Positions 42,370 to 51,529 of a DNA stretch of 64,000 nt are shown here, in pieces; positions within the stretch are counted from its first letter, which is position 1, and every line of letters starts with the position of its first letter. The DNA lies in NCBI GenBank assembly GCA_007376295.1, contig VMGB01000003.1, forward strand, positions 62,001 to 126,000. Reading direction: 5' to 3'. Both the position numbers and the translations under genes were made by a program. The notes under the pieces are model-generated. The model saw nothing but the letters and a program-made list of their open reading frames with translations, was not told the DNA's origin and searched no databases. Source of the stretch: Parcubacteria group bacterium Gr01-1014_13. Lineage in GTDB: Bacteria; Patescibacteria; ABY1; Magasanikbacterales; GWA2-37-8.

Positions 42370-43293
42370 TTAGTGCTTCTGTAAAAATTCTTTTATCATT
42401 TTATCGGCCAGCGCCAAATCGCTGTTTTTTATCCAAATAATACTTTTGTCGCGCTTAAACCAGGTCATCTGTCTTTTGGCATAACGCCTGGTATCACGTT
42501 TCAAAATTTCTATAGCTTCATTTTGCGTCATTTCTCCTCGCAAATAAAATCCTATCTGCTTGTAACCAATGCCGCTCATGCTAGGCAAAGTCCATTTATA
42601 TTTCTTAGCTAATTTCTTTGTTTCTTCAATCAATCCTTCGGCAATTTGTCCATCAACACGAGTATTAATTCGTTTATATAATTCTTCGCGCGGCAGATCT
42701 ATACCAATCTGCAAAACCTCATAAACAGGCTTTGATTTTGTTTGTTGTTTAGAAAAAGACTTGCCAGTTTGAATCACTACTTCCAAGGCACGCAAAACTC
42801 GTCGCGGATTTTTTAAATCTATTTTCTCCGCAGTTTCCGGATCCATTTTTTCAAGCATGACTATCAACTCAGGTAATTTCTTCTTCTCAAACTCTTCTCG
42901 TAAATCCTTGTTTGGTGCAACTTTTGGAATATCCAAATTTTCTACTAACGCCTGAATATATAATCCTGTGCCGCCAACTACTATTGGTAATTTTTTTCTG
43001 CTTAAAATATCTTTTATTGATTTTGTCGCCATAGCCTTGTAATCAGCCAGACTAAAATCTTTTTTTGGATCCACAATATCCATCAGGTGATGCGGGATAC
43101 CCTCAACAACAAACACTTTTTTGTTTTCCCACTCACCTATTGGCTTAGCTGTGCCAATATCCATTTTTTTGTAAACTTGACGCGAATCTGCAGACACAAT
43201 TTCACCGTTGAATTTTTTTGCCAATGCCAAACCCAGATCTGTTTTGCCAGACGCTGTGGGCCCGAGGATGACAATAATTTTAGGAAGTGGCAT
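42370..43293 (-). CDS. miaA: tRNA dimethylallyltransferase
   Basis: A 307-residue MiaA, which isopentenylates A37 of tRNAs reading UNN codons. The P-loop GPTASGKTDLGLALA is followed by SADSRQVYKKMDIGTAKP, PHHLMDIVDPKKDFSLADY, PIVVGGTGLYIQALV and NPRRVLRALEV. C-terminal signatures are GIGYKQIGFYL and RYAKRQMTWFKRD. Its start overlaps thrS by 14 nt, so the two are coupled. Confidence 0.96.
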   Translation of the reverse strand: MPLPKIIVILGPTASGKTDLGLALAKKFNGEIVSADSRQVYKKMDIGTAKPIGEWENKKVFVVEGIPHHLMDIVDPKKDFSLADYKAMATKSIKDILSRKKLPIVVGGTGLYIQALVENLDIPKVAPNKDLREEFEKKKLPELIVMLEKMDPETAEKIDLKNPRRVLRALEVVIQTGKSFSKQQTKSKPVYEVLQIGIDLPREELYKRINTRVDGQIAEGLIEETKKLAKKYKWTLPSMSGIGYKQIGFYLRGEMTQNEAIEILKRDTRRYAKRQMTWFKRDKSIIWIKNSDLALADKMIKEFLQKH

Positions 43294-45037
43294 TTCTTTC
43301 GAGAATTTCTTTTCTCACTTTGGCTATGAAGTCTTCTTTACTCATTTGAATTTGATCTTTCTGACCTCGCACGCGTATCATCCACGGTTCACCGGATAAT
43401 TCTTTGTCGCCTACAACCACAATATATGGAATTTTTTGTCCGGCAGCTTTACGCACCTTGTTGCCAATAGTTTCGTCAGCTTCATCTGTGGCTACGCGTA
43501 TTCCTAAGGCTTCCAGATCGGCGCTCAGCTCTCTGGCGCCATCCACATGCTTACTCGACACTGGAGCTAACTGTACTTGAATTGGCGAAATCCATACCGG
43601 AAAAGCACCACCGTGATGCTCGATTAAAACTGCTAAAAATCTCTCTATTGAACCCATTATCGCAGCGTGAATCATCACTACTCTTTCTTTTTCACCCTGT
43701 TCATTCACGCAAGTTAAATCAAAACGTTCCGGTTGATTGCGATCAATTTGGATAGTAGCTACCTGCCAATCACGACCAATAGAATCTTTAGCCATAAAAT
43801 CTATTTTCGGCCCGTACATGGCGGCTTCGCCGATTGCTTCAAAGGCTTCTGCTCCCCGTTCTTTTACTAATTCACGCAATTGTTTTTCTGTTTGTTCCCA
43901 AACTTCTTTGGTACCTAAATATTGTGAGAATTTTTCCGGATCATGGAGAGAAAGACGAACTCGTAAATTACCAAAGCCAACGGCTTTGTAAAAACGTTCA
44001 ATAATATCCCAGATTTTAAACATTTCTTCTTTTACCTGGCTTTCGCGACAAAAGACATGCGCATCATCTTGGGTAAAACCACGCACGCGTAAAAGACCGT
44101 GTAATTCTCCAGTCTGCTCATCGCGGTAAACCATAGTAGTTTCGGCATAACGCTGTGGCAAATCGCGATAACTGCGTGATAAGTGATTATATATCTGAGT
44201 ATGGTGCGGACAATTCATTGGCTTCATCGCAAACTCATGGCCTTCACGAGTATTTATCTTTAACAAGTCATCTTTAAACTTGTCCCAATGTCCGCTAGTT
44301 TCGTATAATTCTTTTTTGGTGATATGCGGAATAGTAACTTTCATATAGCCACGCTCTTTGCGTAACTCCCAAACAAAATCATCCAAAGTTGTGCGCAGCA
44401 ATGTGCCTTTCGGTGTCCACAAAGCCAGTCCAGCCCCAACTAAATCAGAGAAAGTAAACAAATCAAGTTCTGCGCCCAATTTTCTATGGTCGCGTTTTTT
44501 AGCTTCTTCGAGTTGCAATAGATAAGCGTCTAATTTTTCGGCGGTAGAAAAAAGCAGGCCATAGATACGGGTAAGCATTGGATTTTTTTCGCTTCCACGC
44601 CAATAGGCTCCGGCCACCCGGTGGAGTTTCAAACCATCAACCGGAATCTCTTTGGTATTTTCTACATGGCCACCGCGGCACAAATCTTGAAAAGGACCAG
44701 ATTCATATATAGTGAGCTCTTTGCCATCACCAGCAAATTCATTTATGAGTTCCAACTTGAACGGCTGGTCTTTTTGCTCTTCTTTGGCTTCGGCTACAGA
44801 TACCTTACGGCCCAAGAATTTATGATGGCCTTTGATTATTTTTTTCATTGTGGACTCAATTTTTGGCAGATCGTTTTCGGAAACCACTACTCCTTCTGGA
44901 AAAAGAAAATCATAATAAAAACCATTCTCAATGGTGGGCCCAATGGCCAGTTTGGTGCCGGGATATAATTCTAAAACTGCCGCTGCTAACATGTGCGCGG
45001 CTGAATGACGAATATTTTCTAAATTTTGCTCACTCAT
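43280..45037 (-). CDS. thrS: Threonyl-tRNA synthetase lacking the TGS domain
   Basis: 585 residues. The protein begins directly in the editing domain (NIRHSAAHMLAAAVLELYPGTKLAIGPTIENGFYYDF), so the usual N-terminal TGS domain of about 60 residues is absent. The class II core has MKPMNCPHHTQIY (zinc Cys), RYAETTMVYRDEQTGELHGLLRVRGFTQDDAHVFC and MIHAAIMGSIERFLAVLIEHHGG. The anticodon-binding domain is at the C terminus (VQLAPVSSKHVDGARELSADLEALGIRV). It should be active. No Shine-Dalgarno sequence. Confidence 0.96.
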   Translation of the reverse strand: MSEQNLENIRHSAAHMLAAAVLELYPGTKLAIGPTIENGFYYDFLFPEGVVVSENDLPKIESTMKKIIKGHHKFLGRKVSVAEAKEEQKDQPFKLELINEFAGDGKELTIYESGPFQDLCRGGHVENTKEIPVDGLKLHRVAGAYWRGSEKNPMLTRIYGLLFSTAEKLDAYLLQLEEAKKRDHRKLGAELDLFTFSDLVGAGLALWTPKGTLLRTTLDDFVWELRKERGYMKVTIPHITKKELYETSGHWDKFKDDLLKINTREGHEFAMKPMNCPHHTQIYNHLSRSYRDLPQRYAETTMVYRDEQTGELHGLLRVRGFTQDDAHVFCRESQVKEEMFKIWDIIERFYKAVGFGNLRVRLSLHDPEKFSQYLGTKEVWEQTEKQLRELVKERGAEAFEAIGEAAMYGPKIDFMAKDSIGRDWQVATIQIDRNQPERFDLTCVNEQGEKERVVMIHAAIMGSIERFLAVLIEHHGGAFPVWISPIQVQLAPVSSKHVDGARELSADLEALGIRVATDEADETIGNKVRKAAGQKIPYIVVVGDKELSGEPWMIRVRGQKDQIQMSKEDFIAKVRKEILERNATS

Positions 45038-45053
45038 ACTACTGTTTAACTCT

Positions 45054-45091
45054 TTAATTAAAAACCCCGTACGCTTTAATGTATCGGGGTC
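45054..45091 (-). terminator. Terminator upstream of thrS
   Basis: On the minus strand, ACCCCGATAC, loop, GTACGGGGT and a TTTTT run. It ends the transcript of the membrane protein at 45110-46255. Confidence 0.85.
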
Positions 45092-45109
45092 TTAGGTTAT
45101 TGTCAAATA

Positions 45110-46255
45110 CTACTGCACATTTTTTACAATCACCTGCACCCTGTCGGCCACGGCCGGCGCGCTTCGCATCCAAGATGGAGAAAACTTCACATCTACCCCT
45201 ACCACATGTCCCAAACCAAAAATATATCTTTCGATTTCGTCTTTGCTTTTTCCAAAAAAATTGACGGCTGCTAATTTATCTCCGTTGGCATCCAAAGTTA
45301 CCAGCACGTCCTGATAAACTGAAAATCTGGCTTTTTGTTTTTCTAAATCATAACTGGCCAAAGAAACTTGCGGCTCTTTGCTGACAGATAAAACTTTTTC
45401 TGTAGTTGCGTCGACATGACTGGAAATTTCTTTTGCTAAAACTGATTTTAAATCATCGGTGTTATAAAATACAATTACAACCGTGCTGGTACCTGCCAAG
45501 TTGAACTCGGTAATTTCTTCTCCGACTTTACGGTCGGCCTTTACATTACGGCTGGGAACAAAAATTAATTTTTGATTAAAGGATCCGTTTTTTCCAAGGA
45601 AACTAGATATTTCTTGTTTCACTTTTTCAACATAATCAGCTTCAGCAGATTTTAAATCGTCCGCGCTTAATACCCCGACCGTTCTTATCCCGCCCACCAT
45701 AGCTTTGGCACTGTCGGCGTAAATAACTTTTTGCTTTTCTTCATTTAAACCGGGAATAGTAAATTTACTCGGACCAATATTTCCGGAAGCTCCCGGCTGA
45801 TCAGCATAGACACTAGCCGTAATTTGACCATTTGCCGGTATAATTACTCTCTCGGACAAACGAAACAATACTCCGGCTGGAGTGAGCAGACGAGTTGTTT
45901 TGACGAGTGTTTGAGGCGCGCCAGTGTCATTATGTAGAGTTACAGAACCAACAGCCAAACCAGTAGTTGTTTTGTTGCCGGTTGGAAAATATTTTTGTGA
46001 CCATTTGAATTCAGTTGTTGTAACCAGGCCTGCAATTGATGAGTCACTAGTTTTTTCTTTGGCAACGCTGATGTCTAAATTAACATTTTTATTATCTGTT
46101 TTGGCCACCACCACAATAGTGGCTTTTTTTGAAGTAAAAAATATTATTATTCCAAGCAACACAAGAGCGACTACCAAAAAGGTGCCGGCAATAGTACGAT
46201 AAAAGCCCACCGACGGTTCGGGTACTAATTTGGTCGTAACGCGATGAGTGATCAT
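45110..46255 (-). CDS. Single-span membrane protein with baseplate-J-like external domain
   Basis: 381 residues. A short cytoplasmic head and one membrane helix (about 24-46, TIAGTFLVVALVLLGIIIFFTS) precede an exported domain. The segment VIIPANGQITASVYADQPGASGNIGPSKFTIPGLNEE resembles the Gly-rich repeat found in baseplate-J-like proteins, which occur in many Patescibacteria surface proteins. The function is unknown. It has its own terminator and no clear Shine-Dalgarno sequence. Confidence 0.65.
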   Translation of the reverse strand: MITHRVTTKLVPEPSVGFYRTIAGTFLVVALVLLGIIIFFTSKKATIVVVAKTDNKNVNLDISVAKEKTSDSSIAGLVTTTEFKWSQKYFPTGNKTTTGLAVGSVTLHNDTGAPQTLVKTTRLLTPAGVLFRLSERVIIPANGQITASVYADQPGASGNIGPSKFTIPGLNEEKQKVIYADSAKAMVGGIRTVGVLSADDLKSAEADYVEKVKQEISSFLGKNGSFNQKLIFVPSRNVKADRKVGEEITEFNLAGTSTVVIVFYNTDDLKSVLAKEISSHVDATTEKVLSVSKEPQVSLASYDLEKQKARFSVYQDVLVTLDANGDKLAAVNFFGKSKDEIERYIFGLGHVVGVDVKFSPSWMRSAPAVADRVQVIVKNVQ

Positions 46256-46324
46256 AGAAGAGAGTCCCTAATTTCTAAAATTATTATATCATAAAAATCA
46301 CAATAAGACTAACCTGTGCATAAG

Positions 46325-46360
46325 TAAATAAAAACCCAGTATTCTTTACGAATACTGGGG
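46325..46360 (-). terminator. Terminator after purA
   Basis: On the minus strand, CCCAGTATTC, loop GTAAA, GAATACTGGG, TTTTT. A perfect 10-bp stem. Confidence 0.92.
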
Positions 46361-46368
46361 TGCTCTCC

Positions 46369-47685
46369 TTAAAAAAGAAACCAATTCCCTTTACTCTTTA
46401 TAACATCATTACGGTCAACACCGACCGAAACCAGTGATACCGGCATGCCTATAGCCCTTTCCACCCTTTGAATATAGCTACCAGCATTGCCACGAACCTC
46501 TTTGAGCTCTTTTCCACAGACAATATCGTATGCCGGCCAACCCAAACTATCTTGGTACTGTGGAACACAGTCTTTCAGGTTAGTTATAACTTCACCTTGA
46601 AGATCAAAAATTTCTTCTCCGTTATATTTGTAAGACTCACAGGTCCTAACAAATTCCAATCCAGACAAAACATCCAGTTTGGTAAGGACTAGTTCGTCCA
46701 GACCATTGATGCGAGCCGCATACCGAAGTAGCGGCAAATCCAGCCAGCCCACCCGACGCGGACGGCCAGTGGTAGCGCCCTTTTCTTCTCCGGGCTTACC
46801 CTCGCTACGCAGATGTTTGGCTACAACAGAGTCAAATGGCAATTCCGTAGGCATCGGGCCTTCGCCAACCCGTGTCTGAAAACATTTGGCAACACCAATA
46901 ACCTTGCGAATACATCTGGAATCTAATCCCAGACCAAGAGCGGCGCTGCTCGCAATTGTGGAAGAGCTGGTTACATAAGGGTATGTACCGTAATCCACAT
47001 CCAACAGTGTGCCTTGCGCCCCTTCGGCCAAGATATTTGCTCCAGCGAGTAGACAATTAGACAAATAAACTGAGGTATCTTTGATATACGGAGCTAACCG
47101 ATTCGCGTATTCTTCGTGCTTATGCCATCCCGCATGAAAATTCAGGTTTGGCTCAATACCAAATCTCCGTAATTCATCAAGATGTTCTGACATAAGCTGG
47201 CGGACTTGCTGGCCAAATTTTACAGGATCCTTCATCATAACAGCCCGCAAACCACGGCGCCGAGCTCTATCGGCATAAGTTGGACCAATACCGCGCTTGG
47301 TAGTACCAATCGGGACTTTGCCTCTGCCTCCCTCATGCGCGCCATCAAGCGCCCTGTGTGTAGGCAGAACAATATGCGCTAAAGAAGAAATCATGATTCG
47401 CCCTGGAGAGACATCAATCCCTTGGGCGGCAAACCCATCAATTTCCTTCAAAAGCTGTTCTGGATCAATTACCATTCCAGCTCCTAACACGCACATCTTT
47501 CCCTGTAACAAACCCGAAGGCAAAAGATGCATTACGTGTTTTTTGCCATCGAGGTAGACAGTATGACCAGCATTGGCCCCGCCGCCCCATCTGGCTACAA
47601 TATCCGCATCCTGGGAAAGATAATCAACAATTTTTCCCTTACCCTCATCACCCCATTGCAGTCCAACAAGCACATCCATTGGCAT
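46369..47685 (-). CDS. purA: Adenylosuccinate synthetase
   Basis: 438 residues. PurA joins IMP and aspartate using GTP on the way to AMP. Signatures are VLVGLQWGDEGKGKIVDYL (P-loop, catalytic Asp), RWGGGANAGHTVY, GTTKRGIGPTYADRARRRGLRA, EGAQGTLLDVDYGTYPYVTSS and TTGRPRRVGWLDLPLLRYA. The start at 47685 is preferred over an upstream ATG at 47715 because AAAGGGA lies just before it. With the adenosine deaminase at 11495 it suggests purine interconversion from salvaged bases rather than a full pathway. Confidence 0.95.
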   Translation of the reverse strand: MPMDVLVGLQWGDEGKGKIVDYLSQDADIVARWGGGANAGHTVYLDGKKHVMHLLPSGLLQGKMCVLGAGMVIDPEQLLKEIDGFAAQGIDVSPGRIMISSLAHIVLPTHRALDGAHEGGRGKVPIGTTKRGIGPTYADRARRRGLRAVMMKDPVKFGQQVRQLMSEHLDELRRFGIEPNLNFHAGWHKHEEYANRLAPYIKDTSVYLSNCLLAGANILAEGAQGTLLDVDYGTYPYVTSSSTIASSAALGLGLDSRCIRKVIGVAKCFQTRVGEGPMPTELPFDSVVAKHLRSEGKPGEEKGATTGRPRRVGWLDLPLLRYAARINGLDELVLTKLDVLSGLEFVRTCESYKYNGEEIFDLQGEVITNLKDCVPQYQDSLGWPAYDIVCGKELKEVRGNAGSYIQRVERAIGMPVSLVSVGVDRNDVIKSKGNWFLF

Positions 47686-47705
47686 AATTTTCCCTTTCAA
47701 GACAC

Positions 47706-47734
47706 ATCTTAACATTGCAGAATAAAAAAAACAA
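47706..47734 (-). promoter_or_regulatory. Promoter of purA
   Basis: On the minus strand, TTGTTT (47729-47734), a 17-nt spacer, then TAAGAT (47706-47711). Confidence 0.5.
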
Positions 47735-47757
47735 ATTGACTTAAAAACCCTTTAGGC

Positions 47758-47786
47758 TTGCGCACTTTAACCGGGCGACATATACT
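47758..47786 (+). promoter_or_regulatory. Promoter of the archaemetzincin-like gene
   Basis: TTGCGC (47758-47763), a 17-nt spacer, then TATACT (47781-47786), about 45 nt before the ATG. Confidence 0.55.
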
Positions 47787-47833
47787 ACCCAACATGGCAT
47801 GAATGCCTAAACAATCTAGCAAGTAGGTGTGTA

Positions 47834-48574
47834 ATGTCATTTCGTAACATTCGACCTTTGCACATTTTATGGCAAGATGGTATAGCCGATGAAGTTATAA
47901 ACCATGTCAACAGCGGCATAGTCGGAATTCTTTCCTGGGCTGAAGTTTTGGGAGAAATTCTACCAATGCATTTTGTTCAACGACGCCAAAAAAATTGGCT
48001 TGAAAACGGTCTATTAGCTCCGTACCAAAGCCTGGATTGGCATATTGAGCTAGCTAGAAGCAATAGCAAGTTGGCTGGACATCTAAATAGCACATCGCTA
48101 TTAAACTCTCTGCGGGAAAATCCGACCTGTACAACAGACCCGCGCTATGAATTGGTGGTGGTAAACGAGCCACTTCATTGGCACGATACTTCTTTGCGCA
48201 AGGTTGGCGGTATTGGCCGGCAAGAACAAGGGGCTGTCATTACTGCTCACCGTGATCTATCCGCAGATCGCTGGAGTGAAAAAACCCAGAGAAAAAAAGA
48301 GTTAGAATTTCCTCTTTCCATACAAATGTTTGTAATGCACGAGCTCGGACATGTCTTTGGCCTTTTTACCAAAGGGACTGCCAAAGAAAACCCGAGCGAC
48401 GACGAACTAAGACAATCGCACTGCCTAAACGAATGTGTAATGTACTGGCGGGATGACCATGAGCTTAATAAAAAAATTGAGCGCCAGCCATTCTGCCCAT
48501 CGTGCTTGAAACAATTAAGGAATTATTTCCTGGAACCGGAAACAATTATCATAGATGTAGATGACACCCTCTGA
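47834..48574 (+). CDS. Archaemetzincin-like zinc metalloprotease
   Basis: 246 residues with no signal peptide. Residues 169-176 are HELGHVFG. After an 18-residue insert follow HC (196-197), CVM (201-203) and CPSC (221-224). The spacing from CxM to CxxC is 17, as in archaemetzincins (HExxHxxGxxHC...CxM...x17...CxxC). Only the stretch between the HExxH glycine and the third His is longer than usual. It is therefore probably a cytoplasmic zinc peptidase. The last ten residues TIIIDVDDTL look like the start of a HAD phosphatase but end at the stop codon. It has its own promoter and terminator. Confidence 0.78.
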   Translation: MSFRNIRPLHILWQDGIADEVINHVNSGIVGILSWAEVLGEILPMHFVQRRQKNWLENGLLAPYQSLDWHIELARSNSKLAGHLNSTSLLNSLRENPTCTTDPRYELVVVNEPLHWHDTSLRKVGGIGRQEQGAVITAHRDLSADRWSEKTQRKKELEFPLSIQMFVMHELGHVFGLFTKGTAKENPSDDELRQSHCLNECVMYWRDDHELNKKIERQPFCPSCLKQLRNYFLEPETIIIDVDDTL

Positions 48575-48605
48575 TTTCTAAATGAAATCTGAGGGTATTT
48601 TTTTA
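48566..48605 (+). terminator. Terminator overlapping the end of the archaemetzincin-like gene
   Basis: ACCCTCTGATTTC (48566-48578) pairs with GAAATCTGAGGGT (48584-48596) with one mismatch, followed by seven or more T. Its left arm includes the last codons and the stop. Confidence 0.85.
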
Positions 48606-48618
48606 TAACATAATAACA

Positions 48619-48647
48619 TTGACGAACAAACAAACCCATGCTAAGGT
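48619..48647 (+). promoter_or_regulatory. Promoter of the GC-rich lipoprotein
   Basis: TTGACG (48619-48624), a 17-nt spacer, then TAAGGT (48642-48647). Confidence 0.55.
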
Positions 48648-48685
48648 GAAACAGCCAATTTTGGCAAACAACAAGGAGACGCGGC

Positions 48686-50056
48686 ATGAAGAACACGGTT
48701 CTTTCAACAATTTTCTGCGCATTACTAGCTGCCTGCTCACCCAATGTGACGCCAGTGGACATGGAATATAATGTAAGCGTCGAGACGATCGAGGACACCT
48801 GCGGAAACGATCCGGCCCCCGATGGCCTAACTATTCCGTTCAATGTTGCCCTGCAGACAGACAACAAAATAAATGTCTGGTATCCGGCCGGATATGCTCC
48901 GGGCCGTGGCGACTACAAGGGTTTTATCATTTATGATGGCCAGACAGATTTTGAATCCAAACGTCCATCGAAAACTGGACCAGGCGATGATGTCGTCCGC
49001 ATCTCCGGCAGTCTTACCATGGATTTCATGGACATTACCATCGAAGAGCGGCGTTGGCGACAAGAAGAAACAGAGCCAGTGCCATGCATCCGCAAAGCGC
49101 GCCTGCGCGGCGCGGCGCGGCCTTTCTCGACCCTGACTGCACTCGACGGCAAATATGAGGCATACTATGATTTCTATGAACTGGTCTGCCCTCCAGGCCA
49201 ACCACAAGAAAACGATCCTGTACCATGGACCGTACCACTGGACATCAAAGACCAAAACGGTTCCGCGCTTTTCGCCTTTGATTCCTACGATGAAAACCTG
49301 ATGTTTGCGATGCCAACTGAAACGCTCGCGTCGGGCAACATCGACTGGGATGGGGCTATATACCTCATCGGACGAACCAGCGGTATCTTCTATGAATTTG
49401 AAGGGAATGTTGCCGGCAAATTTGTGGACGGATCCTATTATCTGCGGATCAAGTTCCATGAAATTGGCGATACTACCGGATGCGATTTTGTCCTTGATGC
49501 GAACGGTGCCAAACGTATGCCAGATCCTACCAGCATCTCGAATACTTACCGTCTGGCCTTCCTGGAATCAGACGCCTGTCGTCACGATGCTTTTGGGGAC
49601 ATAACGCTCACGAAAACCGAACAGGAAGGCGAGATCGTCTTCCACACCGATGGCCGTCTGACCCTGATGCATAGCAATGAACGCTTTAATCTAAAAGCGC
49701 AAACGGACGGTAGTTATACCGGATCCTGGTCGGCAGGCGGTGTGACTCTGAAATACAAGCTGACGGCCGCGCCGCCGAATCTGTCGTTCTCATTCATGTA
49801 TGCGTGGCCGACCGACGAGGGTTACTGCGACATTGCCACCGAGGTGGCCGGCGTACCGCGCTACTTCCCGGGATTGGCGCTAACCACTCCGAAGAGGACT
49901 AGTGAAAATCTGCAAATGGCCAGATATTCATCCAACGCAACTGAAAAGTTAAACTTCAAATCGCTTGGACTGGCCGCCAAAATCAAAAACCGCGCGCGCT
50001 TACACCCGTTATCCGAAGCGCCGCAATTTGTTCGCGAAGCCATCTTGGCTCGCTAG
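48686..50056 (+). CDS. Large hypothetical lipoprotein, GC-rich
   Basis: 456 residues. The signal MKNTVLSTIFCALLAAC ends in lipobox LLAAC. The external part is acidic and probably beta-rich (LTMDFMDITIEERRW, YYLRIKFHEIGDTTGCDFVLDANG, GSWSAGGVTLKYKL), without a recognised domain. Cysteines occur in scattered pairs. Codon use is clearly GC-richer than in the core genes around it, and AAGGAGA precedes the ATG. Both point to acquisition by transfer. It has its own promoter and terminator. Confidence 0.72.
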   Translation: MKNTVLSTIFCALLAACSPNVTPVDMEYNVSVETIEDTCGNDPAPDGLTIPFNVALQTDNKINVWYPAGYAPGRGDYKGFIIYDGQTDFESKRPSKTGPGDDVVRISGSLTMDFMDITIEERRWRQEETEPVPCIRKARLRGAARPFSTLTALDGKYEAYYDFYELVCPPGQPQENDPVPWTVPLDIKDQNGSALFAFDSYDENLMFAMPTETLASGNIDWDGAIYLIGRTSGIFYEFEGNVAGKFVDGSYYLRIKFHEIGDTTGCDFVLDANGAKRMPDPTSISNTYRLAFLESDACRHDAFGDITLTKTEQEGEIVFHTDGRLTLMHSNERFNLKAQTDGSYTGSWSAGGVTLKYKLTAAPPNLSFSFMYAWPTDEGYCDIATEVAGVPRYFPGLALTTPKRTSENLQMARYSSNATEKLNFKSLGLAAKIKNRARLHPLSEAPQFVREAILAR

Positions 50057-50091
50057 CTCGTTCTTTTAAACCTGAACACATAATTTATATG

Positions 50092-50120
50092 ACGGCTCCA
50101 TCGCAAGGGCCGTTTTTTTT
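50092..50120 (+). terminator. Terminator after the GC-rich lipoprotein
   Basis: ACGGC pairs with GCCGT around a small loop, followed by eight T. Confidence 0.8.
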
Positions 50121-50170
50121 AAATAATCCCGCCACGCATGCGCGGGACGGGATACAAAATTTTTGCCGAA

Positions 50171-50713
50171 TTAACTGAATTTAACAAAACCATTATCGCT
50201 GGCAAGAGCAAAGCCCTTGCGTAATTGAGAATAGATATACAACCAATCCGCGATCTCTTCTTTTACTGTTGTATCACCGTAAAAACTAAAACGCTTCTCT
50301 TTGATTATTTTACGAATTGACTTCTTGATAGGACCAGAAAATTCCTCAAAATCACCGGCGAGTTTTTTGCTCGTTACCGGCCCAATGGCGCCATCTGAGT
50401 CGGACATATTAACCAACTCAAAGAATGGTTTGCCTTTGTACTTTTCTGGGTTCTGCCAAACTTCTTGAGCAGACGCTTTTAGAGCAGCGTACGATAACAA
50501 TTCACGCCAGTCATTATAATACGAATACATTACGGAAAAAATACTTTTACTTTTTCCCTTGCATTCATAACAACCTTCTTGGAGACCATCCAGACGTTCA
50601 ATGAATGTTGGAACAGAGTTGATTCCGATATGATCACCTTCATCATCAACACATTTTGCATCTTTTTTATGGACAAAGAGCATCTTGCTGTATGCGCAAA
50701 CAAAAAGTCCCAT
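50171..50713 (-). CDS. Hypothetical protein
   Basis: 180 residues with no signal or membrane segment. Visible features are an N-terminal GLFVCAYSKMLFVHKKDAKCVDDEGDHIG, a YECKGKSKS motif, and a Lys/Glu-rich helical C terminus. The ATG at 50713 is chosen because GCGAGGTG lies 7 nt upstream; the frame extends 18 codons further. No family recognised. It lies among other single genes with good ribosome binding sites. Confidence 0.6.
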   Translation of the reverse strand: MGLFVCAYSKMLFVHKKDAKCVDDEGDHIGINSVPTFIERLDGLQEGCYECKGKSKSIFSVMYSYYNDWRELLSYAALKASAQEVWQNPEKYKGKPFFELVNMSDSDGAIGPVTSKKLAGDFEEFSGPIKKSIRKIIKEKRFSFYGDTTVKEEIADWLYIYSQLRKGFALASDNGFVKFS

Positions 50714-50772
50714 TGCACACCTCGCTTCCGATAAAATTATCTTAAAGCATAATTTACCATAAAACAAGCATA

Positions 50773-50801
50773 AAAAACCCGAAATTCTATGAACTTCGGG
50801 G
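50773..50801 (-). terminator. Terminator of the gene at 50827
   Basis: On the minus strand, CCCGAAGTTC, loop, GAATTTCGGG, followed by TTTTTT. Confidence 0.85.
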
Positions 50802-50826
50802 TACTAAGTTTCTTTACTAGTTGACT

Positions 50827-51087
50827 TTAGTCATCAAGCGCGATGACTACATCGTCAAAAAGTTTTACAGAGTCCTTGTATATCTTACGGCGCCAATACT
50901 GGACTCCTAGCCCTAAAACAGAAAAAATATTTTCTTTGGGCTGCCACTCAATTGCAATTTCGCGACTTTTAAATACCAGACACAAATCCCAGCTATCAAC
51001 TTCCGGGTTTGAGGACTTCTCAAGACTGATCTTTACATTGGGAAGTCTAATACGAAACTTTTCTTTTAAGCGCTCGATTTCGGTCAT
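50827..51087 (-). CDS. Small hypothetical protein
   Basis: 86 residues, soluble. The N terminus is charged and helical (MTEIERLKEKFRIRLPNVKISLEK); a strand-rich part follows (SWDLCLVFKSREIAIEWQPKENIFSVLGLG), ending in an acidic tail. AAGGAT lies about 9 nt before the ATG. A dedicated terminator supports a real gene. Function unknown. Confidence 0.6.
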   Translation of the reverse strand: MTEIERLKEKFRIRLPNVKISLEKSSNPEVDSWDLCLVFKSREIAIEWQPKENIFSVLGLGVQYWRRKIYKDSVKLFDDVVIALDD

Positions 51088-51117
51088 GGCTGATTTATCC
51101 TTGTTTTAGTTCAGTAA

Positions 51118-51426
51118 TCACATTCCCCGAATGGTACCACCCTTGAAAATGACGCCGGTGCAGACATACACTTCCGCGGCCTTTCCAGCGGGATTTGTTG
51201 CCTTTGCAGTAAATCGCGCGGCGTCCTTCTCATCACATCCGCGGAAACCAACTGCAAACCAAGCGTGATCCACGATTTGGATATCGCTGTATCCCTGCGC
51301 TTCAAGCGCAGTGATAGCCGCGTCTTCGCTAGCGAAGACGCCTCTACAGGCTCCGAAAAAGAAAGCGACGGGGAATAAAATAACAATGAACCACAAGAAA
51401 TAATCTCTGCCTTTTTGAACTTTCAT
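51118..51426 (-). CDS. Small exported hypothetical protein
   Basis: 102 residues. The ATG at 51426 is preferred because AGGAGG lies 5 nt upstream. The protein starts MKVQKGRDYFLWFIVILFPVAFFFGAC, which may be a lipoprotein signal (lipobox FGAC) or a membrane anchor. The rest has ITALEAQGYSDIQIVDHAWFAVGFRGCDEKDAARFTAKATNPAGK, a short domain with two Cys that could form a disulphide outside the cell. No family recognised with certainty. Confidence 0.62.
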   Translation of the reverse strand: MKVQKGRDYFLWFIVILFPVAFFFGACRGVFASEDAAITALEAQGYSDIQIVDHAWFAVGFRGCDEKDAARFTAKATNPAGKAAEVYVCTGVIFKGGTIRGM

Positions 51427-51529
51427 CATTGCCTCCTGTTTGTGAGCCATCAATATATCCTTTTTAGCATCAAAAGTCAATATTAAAACAAAAAATCAGC
51501 ATCTCTGCTGTTTCTTGTCTCTCCAAATG

